Shown: positions 44,497 through 56,984 of the stretch, one piece after another
Numbering within the stretch: position 1 is the stretch's first letter
Layout: each line of letters opens with the position of its first letter
NCBI GenBank assembly: GCA_015179045.1
Contig: WHUZ01000029.1
Coordinates: 1 to 64,000, forward strand
Length of the DNA: 64,000 bases
Direction of reading: 5' to 3'
DNA from: Kalaharituber pfeilii
Lineage: Eukaryota > Ascomycota > Pezizomycetes > Pezizales > Pezizaceae
Translations under genes and position numbers: made by a program
Notes under the pieces: generated by a model
Databases searched by the model: none
Told to the model about the DNA's origin: nothing
Seen by the model: only the letters and a program-made list of their open reading frames with translations

Positions 44497-45620
44497 TCAG
44501 ATTTACAGAAGAAACCCCTGTGTGCCCACTTCAGTACCTACCAGCCAAATACTTCATGATACCCGCCGGTTGCCTGTTTTTAAAAGAGGAGAAGCACCTC
44601 TTGCTTTGGAATTCGCTGCCTAACTCAGTCAGGCTTCCCCCCACCGACCATGTTAGAGACCAAGTCCGTCTGGAGCCCTCATGTATGAACCTTGAGAGTG
44701 CTTTATACAAGAGACCGACCACAAGTTCAATCCGCTCAGAATACCCGCTAGTTACTTAAGAGGCAGCGACTCTCGCTTTGGAATTCGGCGTCCATCTCAG
44801 TTAAAATTCCTCCGCAAACCACATTACAGACCGCACCCTTTGGGGCCCCGTGTACCCACAAGTTGACTGTTTTCTAAGAGGTAGACCCCCTCATTACTTC
44901 GGAATTGACAGCCCCACTCAGTCAGCTTTTGCTCTGCCGACCATGTTATGGGCCTGGTCCGACAGGAACTCTCATGTACCCACTTTTTGACGCAATGCCG
45001 CCTGCAAGTGTTCCACCTGGGTTGTTTATACTGTAATTAGAGAGATAACAGCACCTCTTGCATTGGAATTAACAGTCCAGCAAGTCAGACATTCCTCCAC
45101 CGTCCATATTATAGACCTGGCCCATCCATGTACCCATAAGTTGGTTGCTTGTCTTCTTAAAAGGGACAGCACTCCTTGCTTCAGGATTAACAGCTCAACT
45201 ATGCATAAGTTAGGCTTCCCCTCCGCAAACCATGCTATAGACCTGGTCCATCTGAAAGCCCCATGCGCCAGTCAAGCGCCTGGTTACGAGATTACTATGT
45301 GCCTACAAGTTGCTGGCTTTCTAAAAGGTACTAGTACGCGCCTTCTTGCTTTAAAATTAACGCCCAACAAAATTAACGCCCAACTCAGCCTATCAACTAT
45401 GTTATAGTCTCGAAGCCCCTCGTTTTAACAGCCCTCGTTTATCTACAAGTCCCATATATCCACAGAATTTTAGTATAAGGCTAGGGTACAGAACCTCTTG
45501 CTTTGGAATGCATGCCCAGCTCATCCAGGCATCCCTCTGCTGTCATACTTATGGTCCTCATCCCGGCTAAAACTCCCGTGTACCCGCAAGTTAAAGCGCC
45601 CATGTACCTACCAATTTATC
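44497..45620. repeat. Diverged tandem array, seven or more units of about 118-172 bp
   Basis: Four boxes recur in the same order: GCTTTGGAATT (near 44603, 44775, 44895, 45060, 45178, 45347, 45500), a CTCAGTCAGGCTT-like box, CCATGTTATAGACCTGGTCC (best copies near 44650, 44941, 45104, 45230) and CATGTACCCACAAGTTG (near 44855, 44973, 45125, 45575). Spacing between first boxes is about 172, 120, 165, 118, 169 and 153 bp, so two unit lengths alternate. Copies are roughly 65-80% alike by eye. Weak open frames exist but the units are not multiples of three and contain stops, so it does not look like protein repeats. Confidence 0.75.
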
Positions 45621-45835
45621 ACAAGAAAGATGCCACTGGTATAAGATCTAAAATGGATAGCCTACCAGACAAAACAATAAAAATAGACAACAAAGACATG
45701 GGAGGAGTCGACCCACCTAGGCGTAGTAGTTTATTATCCGAGGAACTGCTGAAAGGGCTATCAGAGTGGCTGCTGAAGGAGCGTGGGTCGGGTGGTGAGA
45801 TAAGCGTAGTGGGACGGGACGGTGGGATGGGTCTC

Positions 45836-45917
45836 TGAAGGGGCCGCCGAAGGGGCAGGCGAAGGGGCCGTTGGAGGTGACGCTGAAGGTGCCGCTGAAG
45901 GTGCCGCTGAAGGATTG
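45836..45917. repeat. 12-bp-type tandem repeat
   Basis: Imperfect copies of (G)CTGAAGGTGCC and related GAAGGGGC(C/A)G units follow each other across this stretch. It gives a GAAEGA-like reading frame on the plus strand but lacks a start, a conserved flank or a family match. Confidence 0.65.
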
Positions 45918-46853
45918 TCGGGGGCAGCAGGGTGGGTGGGACGGTGCGATGGGACGGTGCGATGGAATGGTGAGGGGGGAAGGTGGGGAAGCGGTGGGGA
46001 AAAGTGGGGATGGGTTAAAGAGGAGGTGGAGTTGCTGTTGGAGTGGAATTGCTGTCGTCTCTAGTGATAGTAGTAACAATAATCACAATGGAGAGGGATA
46101 GAACTGAGGGCCCCGGTTCGGTCTCATGTCGAGCTGGGGAAGAGGGCTGTTCAGCATATTGAAAGTAGATAGGCTGGAATGTAATTTTTCGGATCCATAT
46201 GATTCAATTCTAGTGGAACCAGGGCAATTGTGTTTTTTTTTTTTTTTTTTTAATCCTTTTTTATTTTAATTTTTGTTATTTATTTACTTTTATTTCTTAA
46301 CAGTATGATGGCCTGACTGGTGGGTAAATAGTTGCTCGAAATCTTGAGACGGTGGCGGATTGATTGGTGCGAGGCAACTGGTATGCTTGCAATACCTCCC
46401 GACTGTCAACTACCATGCGCAATTCCTCTCACGCTATGTAATTTACCCTCAACCAGCACCGACTACGTGACGACTAACATGCTACGTGATCCATTGAGTC
46501 CTTTTTTTTAATAAAAAGAAGAGCTCAGGACCTCCAGCCCAGTTCACTTGCTCCTAGACACTGTCATAAAGGATTGACTTCTAAATCCTTCTTTGCGACG
46601 TTATTGTGGTCACGAGACTAACATTGCGTTTGCATCTTTGTATATCAAAATGATTAAAATCAGGACTCAAAGTGAACACCTTGTAGAAACGCCCTAACAA
46701 CCACCAACCAGTACCAGGTATCAAAAACCGACAGTCAAACATAAAAAACGTTCACAACTACACCATCTGTCTTCGTTGAGCATGTTCAAACTATCAGGAC
46801 TTATTCTATATATGTAATCTTGAGCGCCATAAACATTTCCAGATAGTGCGAGT
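45918..46853. other. Intergenic DNA
   Basis: No gene is seen. A T20 run lies at 46232-46251. This is the 3' side of the minus-strand AN1 gene. Confidence 0.45.
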
Positions 46854-47965
46854 TCACACTTCTGCCATCAAATCAGGAAGCATCACCCCACGTAATAGCA
46901 CTATAGTATTCCCACTAGCCACTGCATCTCCAAATTTCTCGCCAAAGGTAAGCATTCTACCGCCTTCGACATGGAAGACCCGTAGCCGCGTTTCCTCGTC
47001 ATCACCGCGGTTGTTGACGTTTTGGATTTGTAGGGATGCGGCGGCTTGATCTAGGACCTTTCCTACGCTCCAATCCTGGAAAGTTAAAGAGGTAAATTAG
47101 CAAAAACTTCGGACAATTTATTAATCAATAACATAACGGGGGCGTACCTTCGAATAAAAGAACTCTCCCTTTGGCAGTTTGCTCTGCGTGCTTGCTTTCT
47201 CGGCTTCCACATAGACATATATCCGCTTGTCCATCGCCACCTTCTCGTCGCCCTTCGCCTCCCGTTTCAGCCTCATCAATTCCACAACCTGGTTCCCCTT
47301 TCTCTTCTCTTTCACCTTCTCGCCAACACTTTCACTCTTACTTGTCGTCCATGCCTTGAACCGCGCAAGCGCGGCCTTCGCCTTCTCCCCCGCCGCCTGC
47401 GTTTGGTTCAGCGCCTTCGCGCCAGCAGATCCTGGCGCATGCAGCGGCTTCAAGCTAGCACAGTCATGCGAATCCTGCAGTCGGTGCGGGAGACAGTACG
47501 TGCGCCTGCATGTGCTGCAAAACACACCCGCTGTTCGCGCCGTGTTAACGACCGTCTTACATCGCGGGTGCGCACAGACACTGCCTTCAGCGACTAGTGG
47601 CTGGCCTTTCCCAGCTTCCGTTATTGGCGTGGGAGATGGGGATGCGGACTTCCCGAGCTCTCGCTGACGGCGTTCAGTGGCCCATTTGCCTTCATGCTTG
47701 CAACTGTGCGCGGTCTCTGATCGATGGTCGAGGCAGTATGTACTGTAAGATAGTGGGTATTATTAGTCTCTTGTCAACTGTGAAAGAACTTTCGACTGGG
47801 AACAACCCGTCAAGAATCTGGATAAGACTCAACGTACCCTTGACAGCTCCCACATTTGAAAGGCAGGAAGTCTAATCTGTGACAGGTAGATACATCACAG
47901 TGCTTCCCGATCGCCCCAACATCCCGCTCTTTAATTTCGGCGTAAGTTGCTTCGTCGATGGGCAT
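46854..47965 (-). CDS. CUZ1: AN1-type zinc finger protein, Cuz1/ZFAND1 family
   Basis: Binds Cdc48 and the proteasome under arsenite and related stress in yeast and human. Three exons on the minus strand: 47965-47838, 47742-47148 and 47075-46854, summing to 314 codons plus stop. The first AN1 finger spans the first intron: HCDVSTCHRLDFLPFKCGSC, then YCLDH and HSC. The second has CAHPRCKT, VFCSTCRRTYCLPH and HDC. The C-terminal ubiquitin-like region follows: MDKRIYVYVEAE, FFYSKDWSVGKVLDQAA and NTIVLLRG. All cysteine and histidine ligands of both fingers are visible. Frame and splice sites are intact. Naming by the two-finger plus ubiquitin-like architecture is confident; the function is from the family. 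Confidence 0.92.
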
Positions 47966-49612
47966 CTCCTTGTGTCGTCCGTTGCAACTTGTGCTCTAAT
48001 CTCTGTAGCAAGGTTTAACCTTCTAACCCGAAACTTATTCCTTCCTTCTTGGAAGGCTCAAACTCAGAAGTAGATTTTCAGCTGCTTAATGGGATATCGT
48101 AATCGTAGAGGCTTTCTCCGCCCACCTGACAAGTAAGAGTTGTATAACTGCTATGCGAACTGTATGGCCTGGACTAGAATGTGATATAAAAGCTACAAAA
48201 CTGCACCGGCAAAAAGACCGAAGACCCTGTCCGCAAACTCAGGGAGCTTATATATAAACGAAAATGCAAAAATAGGGCGGATAAAAATGAAAAGAATGTC
48301 GAAGCCAAGGTAAGGCTAGGCTACGTTACGTTTGGAGTGAGCAGAGCGGCGGGGAGGGCGGGGAGAACGCGTCCCGACAGGGGGAGAACCTATGCTTGGT
48401 ACTCTCTGCATACGCGAATGGAGATCTATATGCATCTTACTCAGCCTTCCAGAAGGCACTAGATGCAACTGGCTACTGCTCTCCTAATCTAAAGTTGAGC
48501 TGAGGGTAAAAGTATCACTGCCTCTAGCTTAGAGCAGTACAGTGCTAGCACCATTATTACAAATCCGAACCCAAGATCGGGAATTATGCTACTGCGAACA
48601 TATAGTCCACAGGAGGCACGAAACGAGCGCAGCACAGTAGATGGTAAACTGGAGAGGCCTCACAGAGGAAAATATAGTGTTGGTCAGAGTCTGAGAGATT
48701 CTTAAATACAGATAAATACCACAAGTAATTTTTTCGAACTGAGAAAGAATAAAACAAACGAAACAACAAAATACAAAGAATTTCTATCTACAATGTTTCA
48801 ATGTTTTTTCCAACTCCCGTTCCAGCCTTGACGACGTATCATTCTCTTAGGCCCTAAGAAAATCTGGGCTTACATAGAACATTTCAGATAAAGAAAATGA
48901 GAAAAGTTAGAAAATATGGAAACAATTTCACGAAAAAGAATAAGGAGAGGATATATGATATACGCTGCGGGCTAAATAAATGACCAGTGCCATGTATATA
49001 TTATCACACTGGCATAGAGCACGTGCCCTCGAAAGCACACAAAGGAAAATCTCGGTTCAGGGCAAAAGCAAGGGGAAGTTGAATGATGTGTAGAAGACAA
49101 GAATTAAGATATACAAGGAATAGAATAATAAAATAGTCTCAAAGGGTAAAACAGCGGAAAGTTTGGTAGCCAGGTGCCCGTTAGGAATATAGGGGAAATG
49201 GACAAATAAAATAAATGCTAGATCAAAACGGGATCCAACAACATAGGAGCCGCAACACCAACCAGACAACAACGACCAAGCAAAATTACAGAAATGACCC
49301 AGAATAGACAGTCAAAGCCACACAAGACAACTTTTCTCTTATTCCTCTCGAGCACACACACACAAAAGGAAAAAAAAGGAAAAATGCATCCCAGAAGTTC
49401 AATTTCCCCCTCCCAAACCGATATATAGAAGAATACAAAATAGAGAGGATAAACCGAAAAAAAGGAATTCATAGCTTCATTCATTCTCACCCTATATCAT
49501 TTTGTCAATATTGTTGAAACATACTTCTTATATTTGCCCGTGTAGGTTTCGTTTCACTTCGATTGTATTGCCTGTCATATGGCCAACAAACAGATGCCTC
49601 CTTCAATATAGA
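47966..49612. other. Spacer between the CUZ1 start and the BEM1 3' end
   Basis: No gene is seen. The left part is the CUZ1 promoter side (47966-48110), the right part the A/T-rich 3' flank of BEM1. Long A-rich runs on the plus strand give F/L-rich open frames on the minus strand that are not credible genes. Confidence 0.5.
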
Positions 49613-51540
49613 TTACACGATATGGAGGACCAGCTTATTGTTCCGGCTCATGGCCACAGACAGATCAATATCGTTCCTCATACTGACAAATGTGTTCGTG
49701 GGCTCATCCTTGTATTGTATGCAGCCCAGATCTATATCGCCTAATCTTTCATGGAGTTTTTCCTGAAGTTGCGCAAAGCTGATTTCCCTAGGTAGCCTTA
49801 TAGCAATCATTTCATCGTGGTAAGAAACCTTGATCTTGATAAAGTTCTGCTGGGTCGATTGGGTGCTTCCCTCTCTTAGCATTCTTGGGGGTTGTAGATC
49901 TGATACTGTTCGCATATGCACCATATGCGCTTGACCAAGGCTATTTGCTCGTTGACTACTTCCTCTGGGCACCTGATGCTGATAGCCATTATTATTGAGA
50001 TTAGCGCCCGAGGATTGCCGTGAGAGTTCCCTTGAAGAGTCACTGGACTGCTGAGAGATAGTCGAATTCCTCTTCGGGAATATTTGTGACACACGGTCAT
50101 GCGTTGGTGCCGGTTTTTCTACATCATTCGCCCGTGGAGTGAACAATTCCCTGATCAATGAGCACTTTGAGATGTGTGGTGGCATCTCTAGCAGCTTTTT
50201 GATATATTCGTCTAAGCTTGCTCTTCGCGCACTAGATATCACATCGGTGACAAATGTGACAGGACCGGGCATAAAAGGCAGTGTCCTCGCAGCTGGATTG
50301 TTCTGTCCAGCTTCCTCTGGGAATGTTTTAAGAAGTTGGATTTGGCAGTCATAAAAATCCTCATAAAACCGGCGGAGAGCCCAGTGTCTACCATCTTCCA
50401 TGGTGCAATTGACCAGATACCAATATCGACCAGCCTCAAAGCTATAGTCATCAACAGAAGCATAAATTGGCGCTGGCCCTATAGCAGGCTGAGAGTGTAT
50501 AGATTGAGAACCCATTCGAGAATGACGCTGAGATGGTTCCTGATAATCCTTTCACAGCAGTCAGTTTGTGAAGTAGCACATGAAGTAGGAAGGGTGCTTA
50601 CAGAATGGGATTCATGATTGGTTGCTGTTTGTTCCGGAGCATCGGTTGAGAATTTACCCAATGATATACTGCTATTTTTATACTCTGCGATTCGCCGTTT
50701 CCATTCTTCAACCTTAGGAACACCAGCTCGAGCAATGGCCTCTTCTTTATTCTCAATAGGAAGACCGGTGACCATGTCGCGAATCTCTATGAAGCCCACA
50801 GGGATCAAGCCGGGACCACCCAATCTTCCAATTGGCTTTGCCACAAACCACTCTTTGGTTGATTGAGCGATCACGATTATGGCCTCGCCCTGTTTAGCCT
50901 CGAGCTCATCAGGACGTTCGGCAACAAAATCATATTGCACAATACCATACAAAGGCCCCTCAGCCTTTTCTTGAACGGATTTTCTTGCTTGACCACGCTC
51001 ACTTGTCGATTTATCGGAGTATCCGGAATCAGTATCGGTAACTGTTCTCTCCAAGCTACCCAGGGATTTAGAGGAATCAGAGCTGTCGCGTTCGTTTTTC
51101 CCGAGGACTTGGAACCATGCGACTGGAACGAGACCTCGAGCGTTCGTCGCAGGATTGCATGCTTCATACCACTCGGGATCATTCTCCTGACCTATGACAT
51201 GGAAGAAATCTCCACGGCTGAAACCCAATTCGTACTCGGAAGTTGGCTCATAATCGTAAAGAGCTTTAATAACCTATTTTGCGCGACTCTTATTAGGACC
51301 ACCTGTATCGCGCCGAGAGTTCACAGCCGTTGAGTATGCGAATACCAACCTTCTTCGGAGGTTGAATGGTTATCGCGGACTTTGGTGTTATTGACAGATG
51401 TGTCGGCTTTGACTCATATGTATGAGCTTTCTCGCCTTTAATCGATCTCCTAATGCCCTGTTGCTCATATCAAGCTCAAAAATTAGTTTTCACAGCTTCC
51501 GGTGAAAAGCTAACGTATTCAGTAGGTGTACCTTGATCAT
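49613..51540 (-). CDS. BEM1: Bem1/Scd2-type polarity scaffold (SH3-SH3-PX-PB1)
   Basis: Scaffold that links active Cdc42, its exchange factor Cdc24 and PAK kinases at growth sites. Four exons on the minus strand: 51540-51532, 51457-51350, 51273-50602 and 50548-49613, totalling 574 codons plus stop. The first coding exon is only ATG ATC AAG. Domains in order: SH3-1 near 40-100 (VIKALYDYEPTSEYELGFSR, WYEA, GLVPVAWF), SH3-2 near 145-205 (YGIVQYDFVAERPDELEAKQ, WFVAKPIGRLGGPGLIP), PX near 275-385 (YWYLVNC, RRFYEDFYDCQIQLL, ARRASLDEYIKKLLEMP) and PB1 at the C-terminus (IKVSYHDEMIAIRLP, CIQYKDEPTNTFVSMRNDID). The basic N-terminal start GIRRSIKGEK is typical of filamentous-fungal orthologues. Frame and splice sites are intact. 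Confidence 0.95.
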
Positions 51541-52065
51541 AATGAAATCGACTGCGGTTGAAAAATGAGGCGAGTGTAGCAAGCGTTCCGCTGGTACCAG
51601 TGAAAAGCGCTTAGTGGGCCGCCTCGATATTTCTTTGTTCACACAATAATATTGAAAATCACAAACCCGTAGATGCGCTCGCAAAGCTACTAGCGGGAAG
51701 CTGCCTGCGGCTATTGTGACTTTGACAGCAGGAAGACTCGAAGAGATGGAAAGTGTAAGGGGAGAGACAGAATCTTGCTTGATCGAGTGAGAGATGACTG
51801 CCTGTCGGAGGAGATGCCGGGGCCTGAAATTTCACTACCTATTTCGCCCCCTGTGAACTGATGTGATGACGGTCTGTGCGGAACGATGGGCTCCGGGAGA
51901 GGTGCACACTCAGGCGAGGACGTTTCGTAAGAATCCAATGTGTCTGGATCCAAGATGTAGGGACCAGAGATATTGATTAGAGAGAACTCAGGTGAAGAGG
52001 AAAGTGATGACAGCTGTTGGGCAGCAGCGGCCTGCAGTAAATGCGACACGCGCTGTAGTGAATGG

Positions 52066-52151
52066 CGGTGGTGGTGGTGGTGGTGGTGGTGGTGGTGGTG
52101 GTGGTGGTGGTGGTGGTGGTGGTGGTGGTGGTGGTGGTGGTGGTGGTGGTG
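52066..52151. repeat. (GGT)n microsatellite, about 28 units
   Basis: An uninterrupted GGT run on the plus strand, followed by a short G run. It is read as poly-glycine, poly-tryptophan or poly-valine on the plus strand; none has a credible gene context. Confidence 0.95.
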
Positions 52152-52700
52152 GGTGGGGGGGGGGTGAAGGGGTGGTAAGGGCTGTTGAGGATTGGGACCC
52201 TTGCACTGCTGCCGCTGGTTAGGACCAGTAGTTCCTCTAGCTGAGCAGGATTCTATAGGCTAGGATCAGGGCAAGATGTCTGAGAATACAAAATCCCGCC
52301 ACGAGGGGTAGGGGGGAAGGAGAAGGGTGACCGGGTCGATGACGAGGAGGATGAAACGAAATCACCGAGCTGGAGTCCTTCTGTGGTGGTTCTGATCGGA
52401 AGAGCGCAGGCAAGGCAAGGAGGGCCAGCACTCGGTAATGATTACAGAGCGCAATATACGTGTTTGCGCTCAGCGACACCGCGATGGCGGGCAATCGTGA
52501 GTCGGGCGGTACTATTTGGGGGGGGAGCTTGTTGGACTTGAGACTGGGAGGATAGTTAGGGGTGGCGGGCGACAGGCTGGGTGATTGCGGGCATGCGAGG
52601 CGAGGAGAGGAAGGGTATGGGTTGGGGGGGGGGGCAGGGGGCGTGTCCGGGGGGAGGGGATGTGAGGGGGTGGCACGCAGGCTGGGCGTGGGACGGCGTG

Positions 52701-52756
52701 GTGGCATGCAGTGGCATACAGTGGCATACAGTGGCATACAGTGGCATACAGTGGCA
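52701..52756. repeat. 10-bp tandem repeat, five units
   Basis: Five head-to-tail copies of GTGGCATACA, the first reading GTGGCATGCA, ending in a partial GTGGCA. Confidence 0.95.
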
Positions 52757-52900
52757 GGCTGGCTGCCGTTCTGCGCCCAGCGGCGGCGCAGCGGTATGTA
52801 GAGTGGATGTGCGGCAGGACGGAGTCGAGGGCGCCCCTGTCGAGACGCTCGACCCGTCATATCATACTTTTCCTAGTCCCCACGCTCCCTGTACCCAGTA

Positions 52901-55900
52901 TGAAATATGATAAATAGATGCAGTCTGGAGTCTGGACTGAAGCGATTCGCGCGCAGCCGACAGCAAAGCCGCTGAGCCGCTGAGGATGGACAAAGGGGAG
53001 ATCTAATCTGATATTTCTCGGGCCAATGAGGCCACAGGCTGCAGGCGACAGGCATCCAGTATCATAATTCACAAACCTGAAGAATATTGATAGCATGATG
53101 TACATAAAGAACTTCAAGCGTTCTAAAAATATAGAAAAAGACTAAAGTTGCATCCTTCTAAGAATGTATCATAACTACTGTATTCTGCCATTCGATTGAC
53201 TGACCAAAATATTACTTTCTCATTCTCGGCGTCTAGCTTTGCTAGTGCCAGACTGGTGCTCGCATCATGGTATGGTATCGCAGTAAATCCCAACAGGGTC
53301 AGCGTCTGGTTACGAGACTAGTACTGTACATGGAATATGCTAACAGGATTTGATAACAGTAAAACAGGTGTATAACAGCTCCACATGCGCCGTTATTCGA
53401 AACCTTAATACACCGCCAGTGTCCTTCTCCTCATAGACTTAAAGGCTAACGCGCAGCATGAATGCCTAAGAAATCTAACAGTCCATCCGAAATGCTGATA
53501 GTCCCCAACAGCCCACCCCCCCCGCAATACCATGCTTGTACTCTACCAATACTGCGCCCCATTTCGACGAAGACCTGGTGCCAAGTCTAGAAAACCTACT
53601 CACCACTCCCATTTCCTTCCAGAGCTCAAATAAGGACTGACGATCCTTTCCGGTTCGCTGTGAAAACTCATAGTAGAGGCAGAGGCAGGTGTGTATCCTT
53701 TATGAAAATGTTATCATGAATGTGTTCCATGTACGCAGCAGGAATGCTTGTAGCGTCAAATATATTAATTAATTACCTCTAGACTGGCATCTGTGCTCGT
53801 AACAGTCTCAAACCAGACTACCGCTTAGCATCGGTAGCTCTATTGAGATTTGAGTTCAATTTGTCCCTGTGTAACACAAGAACACCATTCCCTCGGTTCG
53901 ACACTGATCCCCCCTCATATCACATCCGGAATTCCAGTACAACATATCACCCTCAAACTTAGTCTCATTGATGTCCCCAAGCTTCGATTGTGCCAAGCAA
54001 TCATAGTACTGAGGGGAGTTGTTCTGTGTGGAAAGTTCTTGCACTGTGCTTGTCCCCTTGGTACAAGTGGTCCAAATTACTGGCTCAGCGGTACTACTCT
54101 CCGTAGTCATCATCCTCCCCACTCTCCCCAAGTCTCTCGCTTTCCCAATTCTCACACCAACAGTACTCTGCTTTATTATATGCTGAACTTCTATTATCCA
54201 CCCGACAGTTCTCCGAGCTGATAATGTTACAACACCTCGCTTTTCTTTTCGTGCTACGCACACGTGCATATTGCTATAGAGATCTTGTACTTACATGTTG
54301 AGTAGTAGTCTCTAGTGGATAAAGAAGGCGTATTTGTAGCCTTGTGCCGCGTTCTTGTCTTAGCAGCTGCACTTAATGTTTGGGTATCAACATCAAGATC
54401 CAAGCTATTGTAGGGCACGCCATAATCTTTGCCTGTAAAGTAGCTGGGTGCGCCAACAACTCGCCCATGGGTATTTGACTTCCGATACAAAGGCTGCTAG
54501 CGGTGCATATCATTCTCGTGTTCGCCCGGCATGGTCAAATTGGACAAATCCAAGCCGGTACATAGACGACTGCCTTTGTCGCATAAGGCTCCGCAGGGAG
54601 CAGCTTTGCGACTCTGGTTGGGGCATATTGGAACCAGTCACTCCCTCCGCTGATAGTCTCGATTTTCTTTCATCCTGAATCTTAGGCATATTAGGCGGCC
54701 AATTCGGCGTTGTCCAGCAAATACTTTGAGTCTGGTGGGCGAGTTGTATGGTGTAGATAGGAACACAGTCTACAATTCGTTAGCCGGCAACTTCTCGAGG
54801 ATTAGTTGAACCCATATATAATGGAGTTAAATCAGTGACGGATTATTAGTCATGTTCCCAGCCTCCAACGAACCACTAAACATCCATGTTCTGGGGGAAC
54901 GAATCAGGTACAGAGGCCTTTCCATCCCATGACCTTTATTATGTATCTTAAATAGGTAAGTCTGGTATATATCATCATCTCTGTCGTTAGTCTCATACCA
55001 CACTTCGATCGACCAGACCAAAAAAATTCACCTTGACCCGGGTTATAATACTTCTACATAATTTTTTTTTTCCCCCACATATAGAGCTTGTAGCTCAATC
55101 TTTCCACACACTCTGCTACGGCTTAGGCAACTTTGGTACAGTCAAAGTGAGTATCAAACACGCCGTCAACATTCTTGGGAGTATGTGGTTTATGAGCTTA
55201 TGTAAGCCAAGATTGACATAAGGAGTCCCCCTCGCTCGTGGTCCGAGGCTACTCGCTCGTAGGCACCAATTACCCTACGGGGGGGTAGGCAATCAAACTA
55301 CTAACCACGGAAACTTCCGATTAGAACTTTATCCTCCGACTCTCGTGCTCTTTCCTTCGCACAGTGCAGCGGTTCGAGGCTGGCTAATAGCAGCTGCGTC
55401 GGCTCGCAGTAATGATCTGGATAATTACCCGTACCCATTCTCTTTGAAATTTAACCAACGCCAATTTGCTCACTTCCTCTGCAAGGTGCTCGAGGGTGTG
55501 GAATGTGCAGGATACAACTAGCTCGGAGAACACTCTGCAAACATATCCTTAATGGATCGAGTATGAACGATGGCTTGTGAAAGCAGCAAGGGCAACTGAC
55601 GTCTTGAGGTATAATGAGAGGGTAAAAGGTTGGGGCATAAGTACAGAGAGGATGTTCAGCGATTTCAGCATGATGATCAAGTATGGTACAATTTGATTTT
55701 CCATGCTATGGTGATGTGCATCAATAAGGGACCCGTGTCAGCCGAAATTATGGTCTTAAAGTTGAGACTCTACCTTGTCACCCAACCAGATCTGATTGAA
55801 GTGTAAACCCCATAGATGTGTACTATTTCGCCTGCTCTACAACTTGATATGAAATATGAAGGCGTCGTTGAGTTATAGGGTTTTGAAGAACTTATACTCT

Positions 55901-56984
55901 GTATGAGAAGCCCATGAAATATAATATGCCAAGATAGCCAGAATTTTAGAAATAGTACTAGTACAAGTAAGGTTCTAACTAAATACGGAAATGATCTACT
56001 TAATTTCTCAGTGACTTTGCTACAAATTGTGTAAACTCTTGTGTACCATCTAGACAACCATCTCGATATGCTTCCATAGTACGCAAACATCTATAAAAAA
56101 AAAGCGATTAATAATGATATCAGAAATATGTGACAGACCTGTAGACCATGTTGATATCTGAGCTCAATAGCAGAAAAGTCCTTATCTATTATATTTTCAT
56201 CATCTTCTTATGAACATTTGTTGCCATGCTCAAATCTTAAATCTCCTGCGCATCACCTTGTTCCTCCTCTTCTTGATCTGACTCAAATTCATCTTCCAAA
56301 GATTCTTCACTTTTGCTAAATACAATGGGGGTATCCACTTCCACCGTAACTGCTATTTTTTACTTCCTGCTAGCAGCAGTGTGCATGCAAGCTCTTCTTC
56401 ACTTAGTAGGACGAGGCATTTGGCAAAGATAAGGCTAACATGTTCTACAGAACTAGCCTCTTCATGGAGAACAAGAAAGTAGAATATGCTCACTCTTGAA
56501 AACTTCGCTGATGTCAAAAAACAGGTTCGTTATAGGGATATGTGGTACTGAATTTGCGAAGTTGTGGGCTCAGGGGCGAGCGAGCGACAATAGTACAAGG
56601 AGAACAAAACAATTTTTGTCATATTAGTCAGCAAGCGGGCGAATGTAACAACTGGTCCCTTATTGATGCACATCACCATATCACTCTTGCAGAGCACCAT
56701 CAGGAAGCAGGTCAGCATGGGGCTTCAACTAGTCTATATCGAAGGCTTCAACGCCCTGTCGATGGGAGCTAAAACCATCCTGGCGCAGGATTTAATTTGC
56801 GCTTATGCAAAAACTTCTATTCCTCAAGCCAAGGTCTCCTAGTTTTCGCAACAGCAATAATCCCAGATACACCATCTAACCAGCAGCCAACACCTGAATA
56901 GCCTAAACGGAAAATAAACTGCCTAAACCAGTTCAAGACAAAACCCTAGAGGGAAGAAAAAAGAGAATTGCTATAATATTAGTA
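52901..56984. other. Long gene-free region with fossil repeats
   Basis: No intact gene is supported. A 26-bp sequence, TGGTGATGTGCATCAATAAG plus GGACC, occurs at about 55710-55736 and in inverted form near 56656-56682. On the minus strand the second copy sits in a 62-codon open frame (56718-56530) and a separate acidic run (SEESLEDEFESDQEEEEQ) is near 56250-56310, which suggests remains of a transposon gene. A lone CTGGTTACGAGAC near 53308 matches the foldback at 22388. Confidence 0.45.

Larger units (their letters stand above)
51541..52900 (-). promoter_or_regulatory. GC-rich upstream region of BEM1 with microsatellites
   Basis: Upstream of the minus-strand BEM1 start. From about 52040 the sequence turns GC-rich and G-rich on the plus strand, with a (GGT)n run and a 10-bp tandem repeat (listed separately). 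Long open frames here are poly-G, poly-W or poly-P and are composition artefacts. The role as promoter is inferred from position; similar G/C-tract islands precede SET3, FAA1 and SCH9. Confidence 0.4.

Noticed and set aside
51973..52222. Poly-glycine, poly-tryptophan and poly-proline frames
   Set aside because: Direct translation of the GGT microsatellite, not a gene.
52237..52860. 207-codon minus-strand frame plus three plus-strand frames
   Set aside because: Low-complexity P/S/G/W-rich translations of a GC-rich island with tandem repeats. No start context, no domain.
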